From JACGMN01 sp964522635 (GTDB lineage Archaea > Halobacteriota > Syntropharchaeia > Alkanophagales > Methanospirareceae), in the NCBI GenBank assembly GCA_964522635.1, contig CAZFWT010000045.1, forward strand, positions 1-17,036: a stretch of DNA of 17,036 bases. Direction: 5' to 3'. This document shows, piece after piece, positions 1 to 6,427 of the stretch (position 1 is the first letter of the stretch; each line of letters begins with the position of its first letter). A program made the translations under genes and the position numbers. The notes below the pieces were generated by a model that had not been told where the DNA came from, did no database searches, and saw only the letters and a program-made list of their open reading frames with translations.

Positions 1-694
1 TGGTAAGCCACCAGGTCTCACTACCCCATTCTCGCACCTCGTCTTTCGAATAATAGCGAATAACGACGAGAGCCAGCAGCAGAATCATAAGAGCGAGTGC
101 GATAAGTTTCGTGACCCATGAGATGAGCCCGGAAGCGCCAACGAGCAGAATCGCCACGAGCAGCGTGAAAAACAGCAGTGTGATGTAGCCGGGGCGCTGC
201 TCCGCAGTATTATCCACCATCGCCATGGCCGGAGCTGCGTGTTTCTCAGCCTTCGTCTTCTCACCGCGTTCAAAGAGCGCTGCCATACTCATACCGATCA
301 CCACTGCCATTAAGACGGCACTTATTGCTCGGGCGATTCCGATCGAGAGTCCGAGCACGCGTGCGGTCAGCACAATGGCCAGGAGGTTAATCGCCGGTCC
401 CGAGTACAGGAACGCAGTAGCAGGTCCAATGCCCGCGCCCCGTTTGTACACACCAGCGAACATCGGTAGCACCGTGCAACTGCAGACCGCCAGGATCGTA
501 CCTGAGCAGGATGCCACGCTGTACGAGAGCCATTTCTTCGCGTCCGCGCCGAAGTATTTGAGCACAACCTCTTTTGATAAGAGCGCCGCAATGGCGCCGG
601 CAATGAAGAAGGCAGGCACTAAACAGGACAAAACGTGGAGTGAGAGGTACTCCAGCAGCGTATCCACACCCGCTTCCACAATTTCACGTAGCAT
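1..694 (-). CDS. YraQ/DUF318 family permease, partial at its C-terminus
   Basis: Integral-membrane permease of the COG0701 (YraQ/DUF318) family. About 231 residues are visible, and the gene leaves the window at base 1 without a stop. The translation shows the family core: a helix with SCSGTILAVCSCTVLPMFAGVYK, then RGAGIGPATAFLYSGPAINLLAIV, followed by a charged, Ala/Glu-rich loop and a further pair of hydrophobic segments. The paired cysteines and the GPA-N segment are conserved in the family, which has been linked to export of metal(loid)s or to redox-related transport; the substrate cannot be read here. I chose the ATG at 694 because the alignment-like core begins soon after and a perfect 26-bp palindrome (699-724) ends four bases upstream, leaving no room for a longer protein. 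Identity of the family is secure; substrate is unknown. Confidence 0.85.
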   Translation of the reverse strand, partial: MLREIVEAGVDTLLEYLSLHVLSCLVPAFFIAGAIAALLSKEVVLKYFGADAKKWLSYSVASCSGTILAVCSCTVLPMFAGVYKRGAGIGPATAFLYSGPAINLLAIVLTARVLGLSIGIARAISAVLMAVVIGMSMAALFERGEKTKAEKHAAPAMAMVDNTAEQRPGYITLLFFTLLVAILLVGASGLISWVTKLIALALMILLLALVVIRYYSKDEVREWGSETWWLT

Positions 695-698
695 CTCG

Positions 699-724
699 AG
701 TATTTCAAATATATTTGAAATACT
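699..724. promoter_or_regulatory. Perfect 26-bp palindrome, candidate repressor operator
   Basis: Half-site AGTATTTCAAATA is followed directly by its exact reverse complement. It occupies the whole gap between the stop of the small upstream ORF (725-727) and the permease ATG (694). Its AT-rich centre also resembles a TATA element. A symmetric site of this size at a permease promoter fits a dimeric winged-helix repressor, for example ArsR type, but no such regulator gene is visible in the window. Confidence 0.65.
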
Positions 725-910
725 TTACATAAAAAGATTCGTAATCCTGGTTTCTGAGAGATCCGCCCATACTACCAGCGGTGTGCAAACGGTGGCCAGA
801 GAAGCGTATAAAAGCACCATCGCCAGGAAGTTTATTGCCGCCATGATGATCTCGGGACTCTCTGGCTCGGGTAATCCTATGAAATTAGGGCGCGACCGCC
901 ACTCATCCAC
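725..910 (-). CDS. Possible small membrane protein, unrecognised
   Basis: A 61-residue frame from GTG 910, or 39 residues from ATG 844, that stops just before the permease palindrome. The C-terminal two thirds holds a hydrophobic stretch (INFLAMVLLYASLATVCTP) followed by a short polar tail ending ITNLFM. No clear SD precedes either start and I recognise no family. Its position, directly upstream of and codirectional with the permease, would suit a small accessory subunit, but it may be chance or a leftover of a larger gene. Confidence 0.25.
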   Translation of the reverse strand: MDEWRSRPNFIGLPEPESPEIIMAAINFLAMVLLYASLATVCTPLVVWADLSETRITNLFM

Positions 911-925
911 GAGAGGATGATAAGC

Positions 926-1081
926 TCATCTCCTCCCCGGACCCCGGTTTGAATACGTGGAGCGTTTGATTTTCTGGCTTTCATTCTCTCTGTCTCTGAC
1001 CATCAACGTTCCCAAATTGTTGCCGTACGTGTCCACAGGCCCTGCATAAACGTTTCCATCGTGCCGCTCCACTGAAATCAA
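926..1081 (-). CDS. Small hypothetical protein (51 residues)
   Basis: An unlisted short frame from TTG 1081 (or GTG 1072) to TGA 926. It reads as a plausible soluble protein: a polar beginning with VERHDGNVYAGPVDTYGNN, then LGTLMVRD, then a basic tail ending in SNRGPGRR. The frame is closed just upstream by a TGA, so it is either a very small gene or a fragment. Support is positional: a TATA-like GATATAAC on this strand (about 1117-1124) would start transcription near 1093, giving a nearly leaderless message. It diverges from the HTH gene at 1186, with the inverted repeat 1107-1122 between them. I do not recognise the family. Confidence 0.3.
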   Translation of the reverse strand: MISVERHDGNVYAGPVDTYGNNLGTLMVRDRENESQKIKRSTYSNRGPGRR

Positions 1082-1106
1082 GCTCTGTCACAGTCGCCCG
1101 CGTGCC

Positions 1107-1122
1107 TATAACAACTGTTATA
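1107..1122. promoter_or_regulatory. 16-bp inverted repeat in a divergent intergenic region
   Basis: TATAACA, a two-base spacer AC, then TGTTATA: seven-base arms that match perfectly. It lies between the minus-strand small ORF (start 1081) and the plus-strand HTH gene (start 1186) and overlaps a TATA-like element for the minus strand. Candidate operator, possibly for the neighbouring HTH protein acting on its own locus; that is inference from position. Confidence 0.45.
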
Positions 1123-1185
1123 TCCTATTGGCCCTGAATCCTTTTATTCTTGCGACGGGAAAGGTAGAGCTAGTGGACAACTCCA

Positions 1186-1515
1186 ATGAAGTTCCCCTGT
1201 GAGATTATTGTCTGGGAGGTGCTGCCCTGCATACGGGCGGCGCTGGCTAAGGAACTAATCAACCAGGGGTGGTCACAGAGCGAGATTGGCCGAACAATGG
1301 GCATTACGCAGGCCGCGGTCTCGCAGTACACCTCGCGGAAACGAGGCTCGGGGCTCAAGTTCCCGCCCGAAGCGAAGGAGGAGATCAAACACCTTGCGGA
1401 CGATCTCGTACAGGGGACAGTTGACGATCTGGTGATGCGCATCTGCAAGATTTGCCTGAAGGTCAGGAAGGACGAAGCGATCTGCAATTTGGAGCTGTAC
1501 AACCTTAAGGCGTAG
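1186..1515 (+). CDS. COG2522-like archaeal HTH transcriptional regulator with a Cys motif
   Basis: A 109-residue predicted DNA-binding protein. It begins with the typical archaeal PCEIIVWEVLPCIRAALAKELI segment, followed by a helix-turn-helix at about residues 29-49 (WSQSEIGRTMGITQAAVSQYTS, an Xre-like recognition helix with AAVSQY). The C-terminal part carries C87-x2-C90-x9-C100 (ICKICLKVRKDEAIC), and further cysteines sit at 5 and 15. In this family the cysteines are candidates for binding a metal or Fe-S cluster, so the protein may sense redox state or metal; this is not demonstrated here. ATG 1186 is about 16 bases after the TSS expected from a weak TATA-like stretch at 1139-1148. The stop overlaps the convergent GMC gene by 11 bases. 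Family assignment is strong; target genes are unknown. Confidence 0.85.
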   Translation: MKFPCEIIVWEVLPCIRAALAKELINQGWSQSEIGRTMGITQAAVSQYTSRKRGSGLKFPPEAKEEIKHLADDLVQGTVDDLVMRICKICLKVRKDEAICNLELYNLKA

Positions 1516-2716
1516 TTGAAAACGACCGGAGTAGATTCCTGGCGAGGTACTTTGCGAGGGCGATGATCGTCACCATAGGTGGTGCACCGGGTGCGGTGGG
1601 GAGCACCGAGGCGTCGGCGACGTAGAGGCCCTCAATCTCTGTTGCGAGCTCCTTATTAACCACATCACCTATGCGGGCGGTGCCGCCGGGATGCGCGCCC
1701 CGGAACGGCGTTGCGACAAAGGTTGACGCGTCTGCACCGGCCCGTTCTAATATCGTGCGTGCAATCGACGCGCCTTCAGCGAGCAGCGCAGCATCGTGAG
1801 TCGTTACACGCTTCGTTATCTCATCTGCCACTGCTCCTACCGCGTCATCCGGTATCTTGACCATTATCCCGAGGATGTCCTCTGACGCGACCGTGATGCC
1901 GTTTGCCGTCATCGCTCGCACGAGCTGGTTCGAGACGTGCGGGTAAAGCACGAACTCGGTGCACTTGATCGATGCGTTCATCGGTACTTCGCTGTTTTGC
2001 CCTATTCCTTTCAGCACGCCGCCGATCGTCGTGAACGTGTCAACGAATAGGTGTGGTGAGATGGGCAGGCCTATCCGTTGCAGCAACCGCGGCGTCTCCA
2101 GCGCGCCCGCAGCCAGCACGACGATATCAGCTTCGTAAATTCTGTCCCCGGTTCGCACACCGGCAATCGCGCCGTTTCTCATCACCAGATCGATCACCGG
2201 CGTGTCGGTAAGAATCCTTGCACCGTTCTGTCTCGCGTGCTCGAGGAACTCGAGCGCGGTCCATTTCGCGTTGTAGGGGCAGCCGAAGGCGCAGTTGCCG
2301 CAGGGCGTGCACCCCGCGGGATCGATGCATTTAGGCATCCTTGTGACCCTGAAGCCGAGCTCTGTGGCAGCCGTCATGAGCCGTTTGGTGCCCGCACCGA
2401 GGTGCGAATCAGGGAGCGGTCTTATCCTGAGCTCACGCTCGGTCTCCTCGAACTCCGCGCGAAGGTCAAGCCCAAGGGCACGCAGCTCCGATTCTAACGC
2501 GCGTACGCCGTTTCCCGCGGAGACCAGGGTCGTACCGCCCAGGCAGCAGGTTCTGAGGATATCAACCTCAGATAGCGCAGTAGCATAGCAGTGAGCGGCC
2601 TCTTTCTCACTTACCACAGGGCCGCGTTCGAGCAGGACGACCTCAGCATCCTGAGCGGCGAGCTCTTTCGCGACTGTCGCGCCGCCCGCGCCTGAGCCCA
2701 CGATGAGTACGCGCAT
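1505..2716 (-). CDS. GMC-type FAD-dependent oxidoreductase with a ferredoxin-like Cys motif
   Basis: A 403-residue flavoprotein. The N-terminus is a Rossmann FAD site (VLIVGSGAGGATVAKELA, then VVLLERG), and LGGTTLVSAGN follows near residue 59. The middle has C130, C136, C139, C142 and C146, giving CxxCxxCxxxC (CTPCGNCAFGC), a pattern able to hold a 4Fe-4S cluster and known in some GMC relatives. AAGALETPRLLQRIG is the classic GMC signature 2. The C-terminus has HPGGTARIG (H342, the usual catalytic His) and LYVADASVLPT, but the following G-A-P-P-M-V-T-I has Pro379 where the family normally has Asn or His. It is shorter than typical GMC enzymes, which have about 500 or more residues. Substrate unknown; an alcohol or sugar-type donor is only a family-level guess. 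A 100-N gap begins 40 bases upstream of its start, so any operon partner is hidden. Confidence 0.88.
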   Translation of the reverse strand: MRVLIVGSGAGGATVAKELAAQDAEVVLLERGPVVSEKEAAHCYATALSEVDILRTCCLGGTTLVSAGNGVRALESELRALGLDLRAEFEETERELRIRPLPDSHLGAGTKRLMTAATELGFRVTRMPKCIDPAGCTPCGNCAFGCPYNAKWTALEFLEHARQNGARILTDTPVIDLVMRNGAIAGVRTGDRIYEADIVVLAAGALETPRLLQRIGLPISPHLFVDTFTTIGGVLKGIGQNSEVPMNASIKCTEFVLYPHVSNQLVRAMTANGITVASEDILGIMVKIPDDAVGAVADEITKRVTTHDAALLAEGASIARTILERAGADASTFVATPFRGAHPGGTARIGDVVNKELATEIEGLYVADASVLPTAPGAPPMVTIIALAKYLARNLLRSFSTTP

Positions 2717-2756
2717 CAGTTATCTGATATGCGCTGCGGCAAATGAACTTGCGGAC

Positions 2757-2856
2757 NNNNNNNNNNNNNNNNNNNNNNNNNNNNNNNNNNNNNNNNNNNN
2801 NNNNNNNNNNNNNNNNNNNNNNNNNNNNNNNNNNNNNNNNNNNNNNNNNNNNNNNN
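2757..2856. other. Scaffold gap (100 N)
   Basis: Exactly 100 undetermined bases. Unlike the second gap, the flanks share no obvious repeat, so the true distance and even the adjacency are uncertain. Base composition changes sharply from GC-rich to AT-rich across it. Confidence 0.97.
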
Positions 2857-2884
2857 GTATCTTCACAAAGAATGAGGTGTAACA

Positions 2885-3583
2885 TTGTCTCTTAATCTTG
2901 GAATGTTCCCGATAGCTCTAATGCTTTTAGCTCTACTTATCCCTATTATATACTGCCTGAAATGGAAGAGAGAGAACTTACGAAAAGTGGCGATAATTTC
3001 CATTTGTTGCGTTCTGATAGTCATCGGGTACCGAATTACTGTCGATTTAGGTAAGATAATTGAACCATCTCTGGGATATTTCATGGGGAAATTTATCTTA
3101 TTCACGCTTTTTCCTCTAATCGCAATTCTTTATCTTGAGAAATGTGAAATCAAAACGGCGTTACTACAAACAGGTATAAAAAAGGAGAACCTTTCAATCA
3201 GTATCCTTTTTGGTCTCGGAGTATTGATGATAACTGCGATACTCACAGTAATAATATGGTGGGGTAAAATAGAACCAGCTTCTCTATACTGGAATGTAAT
3301 ACTATTCTTTGAAGCGTTTAACGAAGAGTTTCTATTCAGAGGAGTTCTTCTCTTGTATATCTGGAAAATTACGAATCTAAAAGTTGCTTATTCTACATCT
3401 GTTTTAGCCTTTGTGCTTGCTCATCCACAACATCTCACATCACTATCTTTAATTGTTGTTGCTACACAGGGCATACTGCTGGGAGTTGTTACTTATAAGA
3501 CAAAGAATATTATTGGACCATGGATTTCACACGGTTTAAATCGGGTTATACCTTCATGGATAAGTATTGCACTGGGTGTATAA
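2885..3583 (+). CDS. CPBP-family intramembrane metalloprotease
   Basis: A 232-residue polytopic membrane protein of the CPBP (CAAX protease and bacteriocin-processing, Abi) family. Hydrophobic segments lie at about 8-24, 36-52, 67-84, 103-127, 135-145 and 170-205. Motif 1 is E147-E148-FLF-R152 (NEEFLFRG), motif 2 is FVLAH with H180, and motif 3 is HGLNR with H216 and N219; these are the presumed metal-binding and catalytic residues. Relatives process prenylated or secreted peptides or confer self-immunity to bacteriocins. The start is TTG 2885, chosen because GAGGTG (2873-2878) sits six bases upstream and the frame is closed before it. Codons are strongly AT-rich, unlike genes on either side, but shared with the methyltransferase that follows 129 bases later. 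The substrate is unknown. Confidence 0.85.
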   Translation: MSLNLGMFPIALMLLALLIPIIYCLKWKRENLRKVAIISICCVLIVIGYRITVDLGKIIEPSLGYFMGKFILFTLFPLIAILYLEKCEIKTALLQTGIKKENLSISILFGLGVLMITAILTVIIWWGKIEPASLYWNVILFFEAFNEEFLFRGVLLLYIWKITNLKVAYSTSVLAFVLAHPQHLTSLSLIVVATQGILLGVVTYKTKNIIGPWISHGLNRVIPSWISIALGV

Positions 3584-3712
3584 ATGAGATACAAGCAACA
3601 CCTTCATTGGGCTCTGGCGGACTTCTTCGGAAGCTCAGCTTCCCCGGCCTTCGCCTTCTGGCTCATGTGTGTAATAGCGCCATACCAAGATAGCAATTAG
3701 AAGGGTATTACA
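3584..3712. repeat. GC-rich spacer with a short hairpin between AT-rich genes
   Basis: The intergenic stretch holds an approximately 65-base GC-rich patch within AT-rich surroundings. A perfect hairpin GGAAGC-TCA-GCTTCC lies at 3629-3643. It is not followed by a T-run, so it is not a clear terminator. Its origin is unknown. Confidence 0.4.
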
Positions 3713-4552
3713 ATGGAAACTGAACTAGAAAATACTACTCCAAATTTCGAAAGAGAACTATCTACTTATGAATGCCTTACTAAATTTAGAGAACCTTTAC
3801 TTAATTTTATTATAAAGTCATTACATATACCGGCGGGAAGCAAAGGATTGGATGCTGGTTGTGGAATCGGTTATGTTACAAAATTGCTGGCTGAACATGT
3901 TGGAGAAAATGGGCATGTAATTGGTTTAGATAAATCCAAGGATTTCATTCATTATGCTAAAAATAATAATAAAACAGCTACTATTCAATTTATTGAAGGG
4001 GATGTCAATTCGCTACAATTTGATGATAATTCATTTGATTGGTTAATGAGTATTGACACAGTATGGCCAGGTCAAAAAGAGCTGGGTTGTCCAGCGGAAG
4101 ACCCGTTAAAAATTATTAGAGAATTTTATCGTGTACTTAAACCTGGGGGATCTGTTTTTATATTGTTTTGGTCCTCGCAGAAATTACTACCGGGTTACCC
4201 AATTCTTGAAGCTCAGCTTAATACAACTTCTTCAGCAACAGCACCTTTTATCCAAGGAATGAAGCCACTACAGCATATATTAAACGGAAGATATTGGTTG
4301 CAAAACGCTGAGTTTACTGATATTTTAGTTAAAACGTATGTGGGTGATATTATAGCTCCATTAAGTGAGAACGATCGAAATGCTTTGCATGTCCTATTTG
4401 AAATGTTTTGGGGAGAATCACAATCTGAAGTCAGTGAAGATGATTGGAAGGATTTTAAAAGACTATGTGCTCCTGGTTCAGATGACTACATTTTTAATAA
4501 TAAACACTACTATGGCTTTTATACGTATACGTTATTTAAGGGAGTAAAGTAA
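3713..4552 (+). CDS. Class I SAM-dependent methyltransferase
   Basis: A 279-residue cytosolic enzyme with a complete Rossmann-type methyltransferase core. Motif I is LDAGCGIGYVTKLLAEHV (residues 46-63), the acidic residue that binds the SAM ribose is in VIGLDKS (D73), motif II/III is FIEGDVNSLQFDDNSFDW, and motif IV/post-I is REFYRVLKPGGSVFILFW. The C-terminal 100 residues are a lid-like extension without a motif I recognise. The core resembles UbiE/Methyltransf_11-type small-molecule enzymes; the acceptor is not predictable. It starts at ATG 3713 with GAAGGG about ten bases upstream. AT-rich codon use matches the upstream protease gene and contrasts with the rest of the window, consistent with joint horizontal acquisition. 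Confidence 0.9.
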   Translation: METELENTTPNFERELSTYECLTKFREPLLNFIIKSLHIPAGSKGLDAGCGIGYVTKLLAEHVGENGHVIGLDKSKDFIHYAKNNNKTATIQFIEGDVNSLQFDDNSFDWLMSIDTVWPGQKELGCPAEDPLKIIREFYRVLKPGGSVFILFWSSQKLLPGYPILEAQLNTTSSATAPFIQGMKPLQHILNGRYWLQNAEFTDILVKTYVGDIIAPLSENDRNALHVLFEMFWGESQSEVSEDDWKDFKRLCAPGSDDYIFNNKHYYGFYTYTLFKGVK

Positions 4553-4553
4553 C

Positions 4554-4684
4554 GTGAATATGCCACTACAAAATATGAAAGACAGATTAAAGAAAATTGG
4601 AGTGGCAACGGGTGAGGAATTAATAATGATTGGTATGGCGGTTTGAAAGAAACCCATCCACAAGTAATTGTAATAAAGAAATAA
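4554..4684 (+). pseudogene. Frame-broken C-terminal fragment, possibly of a methyltransferase
   Basis: Directly after the methyltransferase stop, GTG 4554 opens a 30-codon frame (MNMPLQNMKDRLKKIGVATGEE...) that ends at 4646. If one base is added near 4620 the reading continues in the frame starting at 4622 as NNDWYGGLKETHPQVIVIKK and ends with TAA at 4682-4684. The joined 43 residues read like a natural protein tail, with WY...LKETHPQVIVI resembling ends of some class I methyltransferases. That family link is from pattern memory only. It may be a decayed gene end left by recombination or an assembly indel. Composition is AT-rich like the two genes before it. Confidence 0.45.
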
Positions 4685-4848
4685 GCCGCCTCCTGCCACC
4701 ACTTCTTTGGGCTTCATCCTCGACCTTCCTTTCGGTCAGAGAGTTCTCTGCCAGAGCGATTTTGCTACCCAAAAGTCCGAAAAAAGGCCCGGCTTTACTT
4801 CAGTAGCAGACGCTTGACTCCAGGTGTAATGCTCGAGAGAGCGGAGAG

Positions 4849-4857
4849 CTTTTATAC
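4849..4857 (+). promoter_or_regulatory. TATA box of the ZIP transporter gene
   Basis: CTTTTATAC is centred about 30 bases before the ATG at 4884. Using the usual archaeal spacing, transcription would begin near 4880, so the message would be almost leaderless, which fits the lack of an SD. Confidence 0.5.
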
Positions 4858-4883
4858 GAGCACGCAGGTACAAGAGATATATT

Positions 4884-5696
4884 ATGCTGGAGGTTATGCA
4901 GGATCTCCATCCGGTTCTGCAGGCGCTTCTCGCGACAGTGTTTACCTGGTTCCTGACTGCGCTGGGGGCCGCGACGGTCTTTATGACCAAAGAGGTGAGC
5001 AGGAAGGTACTGGACGGCATGCTGGGGTTCGCTGGCGGGGTTATGATCGCAGCCAGTTTCTGGTCGCTCCTCGCGCCCTCGATCGCGATGTCGAGCGGGC
5101 AGAATATGCCCGCATGGCTCCCGGCGGCGGTGGGCTTTCTCGCCGGTGGCGCTTGTTTACGTATGATCGATAAGGTGCTCCCGCACCTCCACGTCGGCTA
5201 TCCGATCGAGGAAGCCGAAGGGATCAAGACCTCGTGGCAGCGGAGCACCCTGCTCATTCTTGCCATTACCCTGCATAACGTGCCCGAAGGACTTGCAGTC
5301 GGCGTGGCCTTTGGCGCCATCGTCGCGGGCTATCCATCTGCCACCTTCGCTGCGGCCGTCGCTCTGGCCATAGGTATCGGGATCCAGAATTTCCCGGAGG
5401 GTCTTGCAGTGAGCATGCCGCTACGGCGCGAGGGGATCTCGCGACTGAAGAGCTTCTGGTACGGGCAGTTATCGGGCGTCGTGGAGCCGATCGCGGGTGT
5501 TACCGGCGCGGCAGTGGTCATTCTCGCCCGCCCGCTCCTCCCCTATGCGCTGGCCTTCGCGGCTGGCGCAATGATCTTCGTCGTGGTTGAAGAGGTCGTG
5601 CCGGAGTCGCAGCGCGGCGGGAATGCTGATCTGGCGACGATGGGCGCGATGCTCGGGTTCGCGGTGATGATGGTGCTCGATGTCGCGTTTGGGTAA
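4884..5696 (+). CDS. ZIP-family metal transporter, GufA type
   Basis: A 270-residue inner-membrane transporter for divalent metals (zinc, iron or manganese are usual for the family). About eight hydrophobic segments are visible. The transport site is intact: H131-NVPEG in the fourth core helix, Q168-NFPEG in the fifth (Gln instead of His, as in the GufA subfamily), and VVEEVVPES (E236, E237) in a later helix. The loop between the third and fourth helices is short and holds HLHVGYPIEEAEG, a likely metal-binding patch. The start ATG 4884 lies about 30 bases after a TATA box, implying a leaderless transcript. GC-rich codons contrast with the AT-rich block ending 200 bases upstream. Family is secure; the metal is not determined. 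Confidence 0.92.
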   Translation: MLEVMQDLHPVLQALLATVFTWFLTALGAATVFMTKEVSRKVLDGMLGFAGGVMIAASFWSLLAPSIAMSSGQNMPAWLPAAVGFLAGGACLRMIDKVLPHLHVGYPIEEAEGIKTSWQRSTLLILAITLHNVPEGLAVGVAFGAIVAGYPSATFAAAVALAIGIGIQNFPEGLAVSMPLRREGISRLKSFWYGQLSGVVEPIAGVTGAAVVILARPLLPYALAFAAGAMIFVVVEEVVPESQRGGNADLATMGAMLGFAVMMVLDVAFG

Positions 5697-5837
5697 CTCT
5701 CTTTTGGTCAAAGGGGGGGCGGGGATTCAAAGTAAGAGTTTATGGTTTGCCTTCTCAAAAGCCTTCGTCTTCACTCTATCTCTTTCCTCCCCATCCCAAT
5801 ATGATGTTTTCGAAGCGCTTTCATGTACTTTAATTTT

Positions 5838-6008
5838 TCAGTCCAACTCTTCTGTATGGACGCTCTGATGCCAATCTATCGATGAGAGCGTTTGGGATAT
5901 TTGAGCTAAAAATTCCGCCATCTCATCCAAAGCAGACGCAATTTTCGCTAAATGCCCCTCAATGTTGGTTAAATGCCCCTCTATTTCTGTCAAATCTATA
6001 TCGCTCAT
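5838..6008 (-). CDS. Small coiled-coil protein with a heptad duplication, possibly frameshifted
   Basis: A 56-residue protein from ATG 6008 to TGA 5838. It is preceded by a perfect SD, AGGAGGTGAT (minus strand, 6014-6023), and a TATA box (TTTATATC, 6051-6058), so expression is well supported. The N-terminal part is one amphipathic helix with two near-identical heptads, IEGHLTN and IEGHLAK, also visible as a 21-base tandem repeat. The helix continues through LDEMAEFLAQISQTLSSI. After SSI a different frame stays open: reading on with one base skipped gives IGIRASIQKSWTEKLKYMKA and then a basic end, stopping at 5771. That extension looks more protein-like than the listed end WHQSVHTEELD, so an indel or a true short form are both possible. 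I know no family for it. Confidence 0.6.
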   Translation of the reverse strand: MSDIDLTEIEGHLTNIEGHLAKIASALDEMAEFLAQISQTLSSIDWHQSVHTEELD

Positions 6009-6427
6009 TAGGTATCACCTCCTATTTTTATAGTTGATAAATAAATCGCTGATATAAAAATGTTTTATTTTGACTTCTAGCTAAATGAGGGTTTTTGAGT
6101 ATTCTTAGTTGCATCCGTCCTAAACAGTTTCTTATTGATAAGCTGTAATAGGTTGCCATGATGCACGCGCAGCTGGACTTTTCATCGTCATCGTTATCGC
6201 CATAGGCCTTGCAATGAACATGTTCGTCGTCTTGATAGCACTTTTCTTAGCTCATTCGGGCGCTTAACGCCGATCTGGTCTGGTTTGCGCCAGCGCAGGC
6301 GTTGATCTTTGGCACGAGCTGACCACTGGCGCGCCTTTGGAGAGAAGAGTACCACCTGCATCAGGACATGCAATCGAAAACTTCTTATTGTGTCGCGCAC
6401 CTTAGGTATAGCAGGAGGTGATAGAGT
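6009..6427. other. Intergenic region with a membrane-segment relic
   Basis: About 420 bases separating the divergent coiled-coil and DPSL genes. Apart from the minus-strand promoter, a plus-strand frame at 6142-6267 without a good start codon encodes a strongly hydrophobic stretch (LFIVIVIAIGLAMNMFVVLI, then ALFLAHSGA and a stop). It looks like the end of a decayed membrane protein, though chance is possible. The perfect SD GGAGGTGAT just before 6428 belongs to the DPSL gene. Nothing else is recognisable. Confidence 0.35.
6014..6058 (-). promoter_or_regulatory. TATA box and perfect SD of the small coiled-coil gene
   Basis: On the minus strand TTTATATC (6051-6058) predicts a start of transcription near 6028. 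The roughly 20-base leader contains AGGAGGTGAT (6014-6023), fully complementary to the archaeal 16S 3' end, five bases before the ATG. Confidence 0.6.

Noticed and set aside
225..920. Long plus-strand open frame of 231 codons
   Set aside because: It is antisense to the permease, whose minus-strand translation shows the conserved YraQ motifs; the plus-strand product has a low-complexity Ser/Ala composition.
3584..3712. Spacer considered as an integron attC-like recombination site between gene cassettes
   Set aside because: The GC-rich patch and hairpin suggested it, but neither RYYYAAC nor GTTRRRY core boxes are present and the long arms do not pair.
2885..4684. CPBP protease plus methyltransferase considered as a defence or bacteriocin system
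   Set aside because: No precursor peptide, transporter, nuclease or other partner is visible; the two families are too general to support a system.
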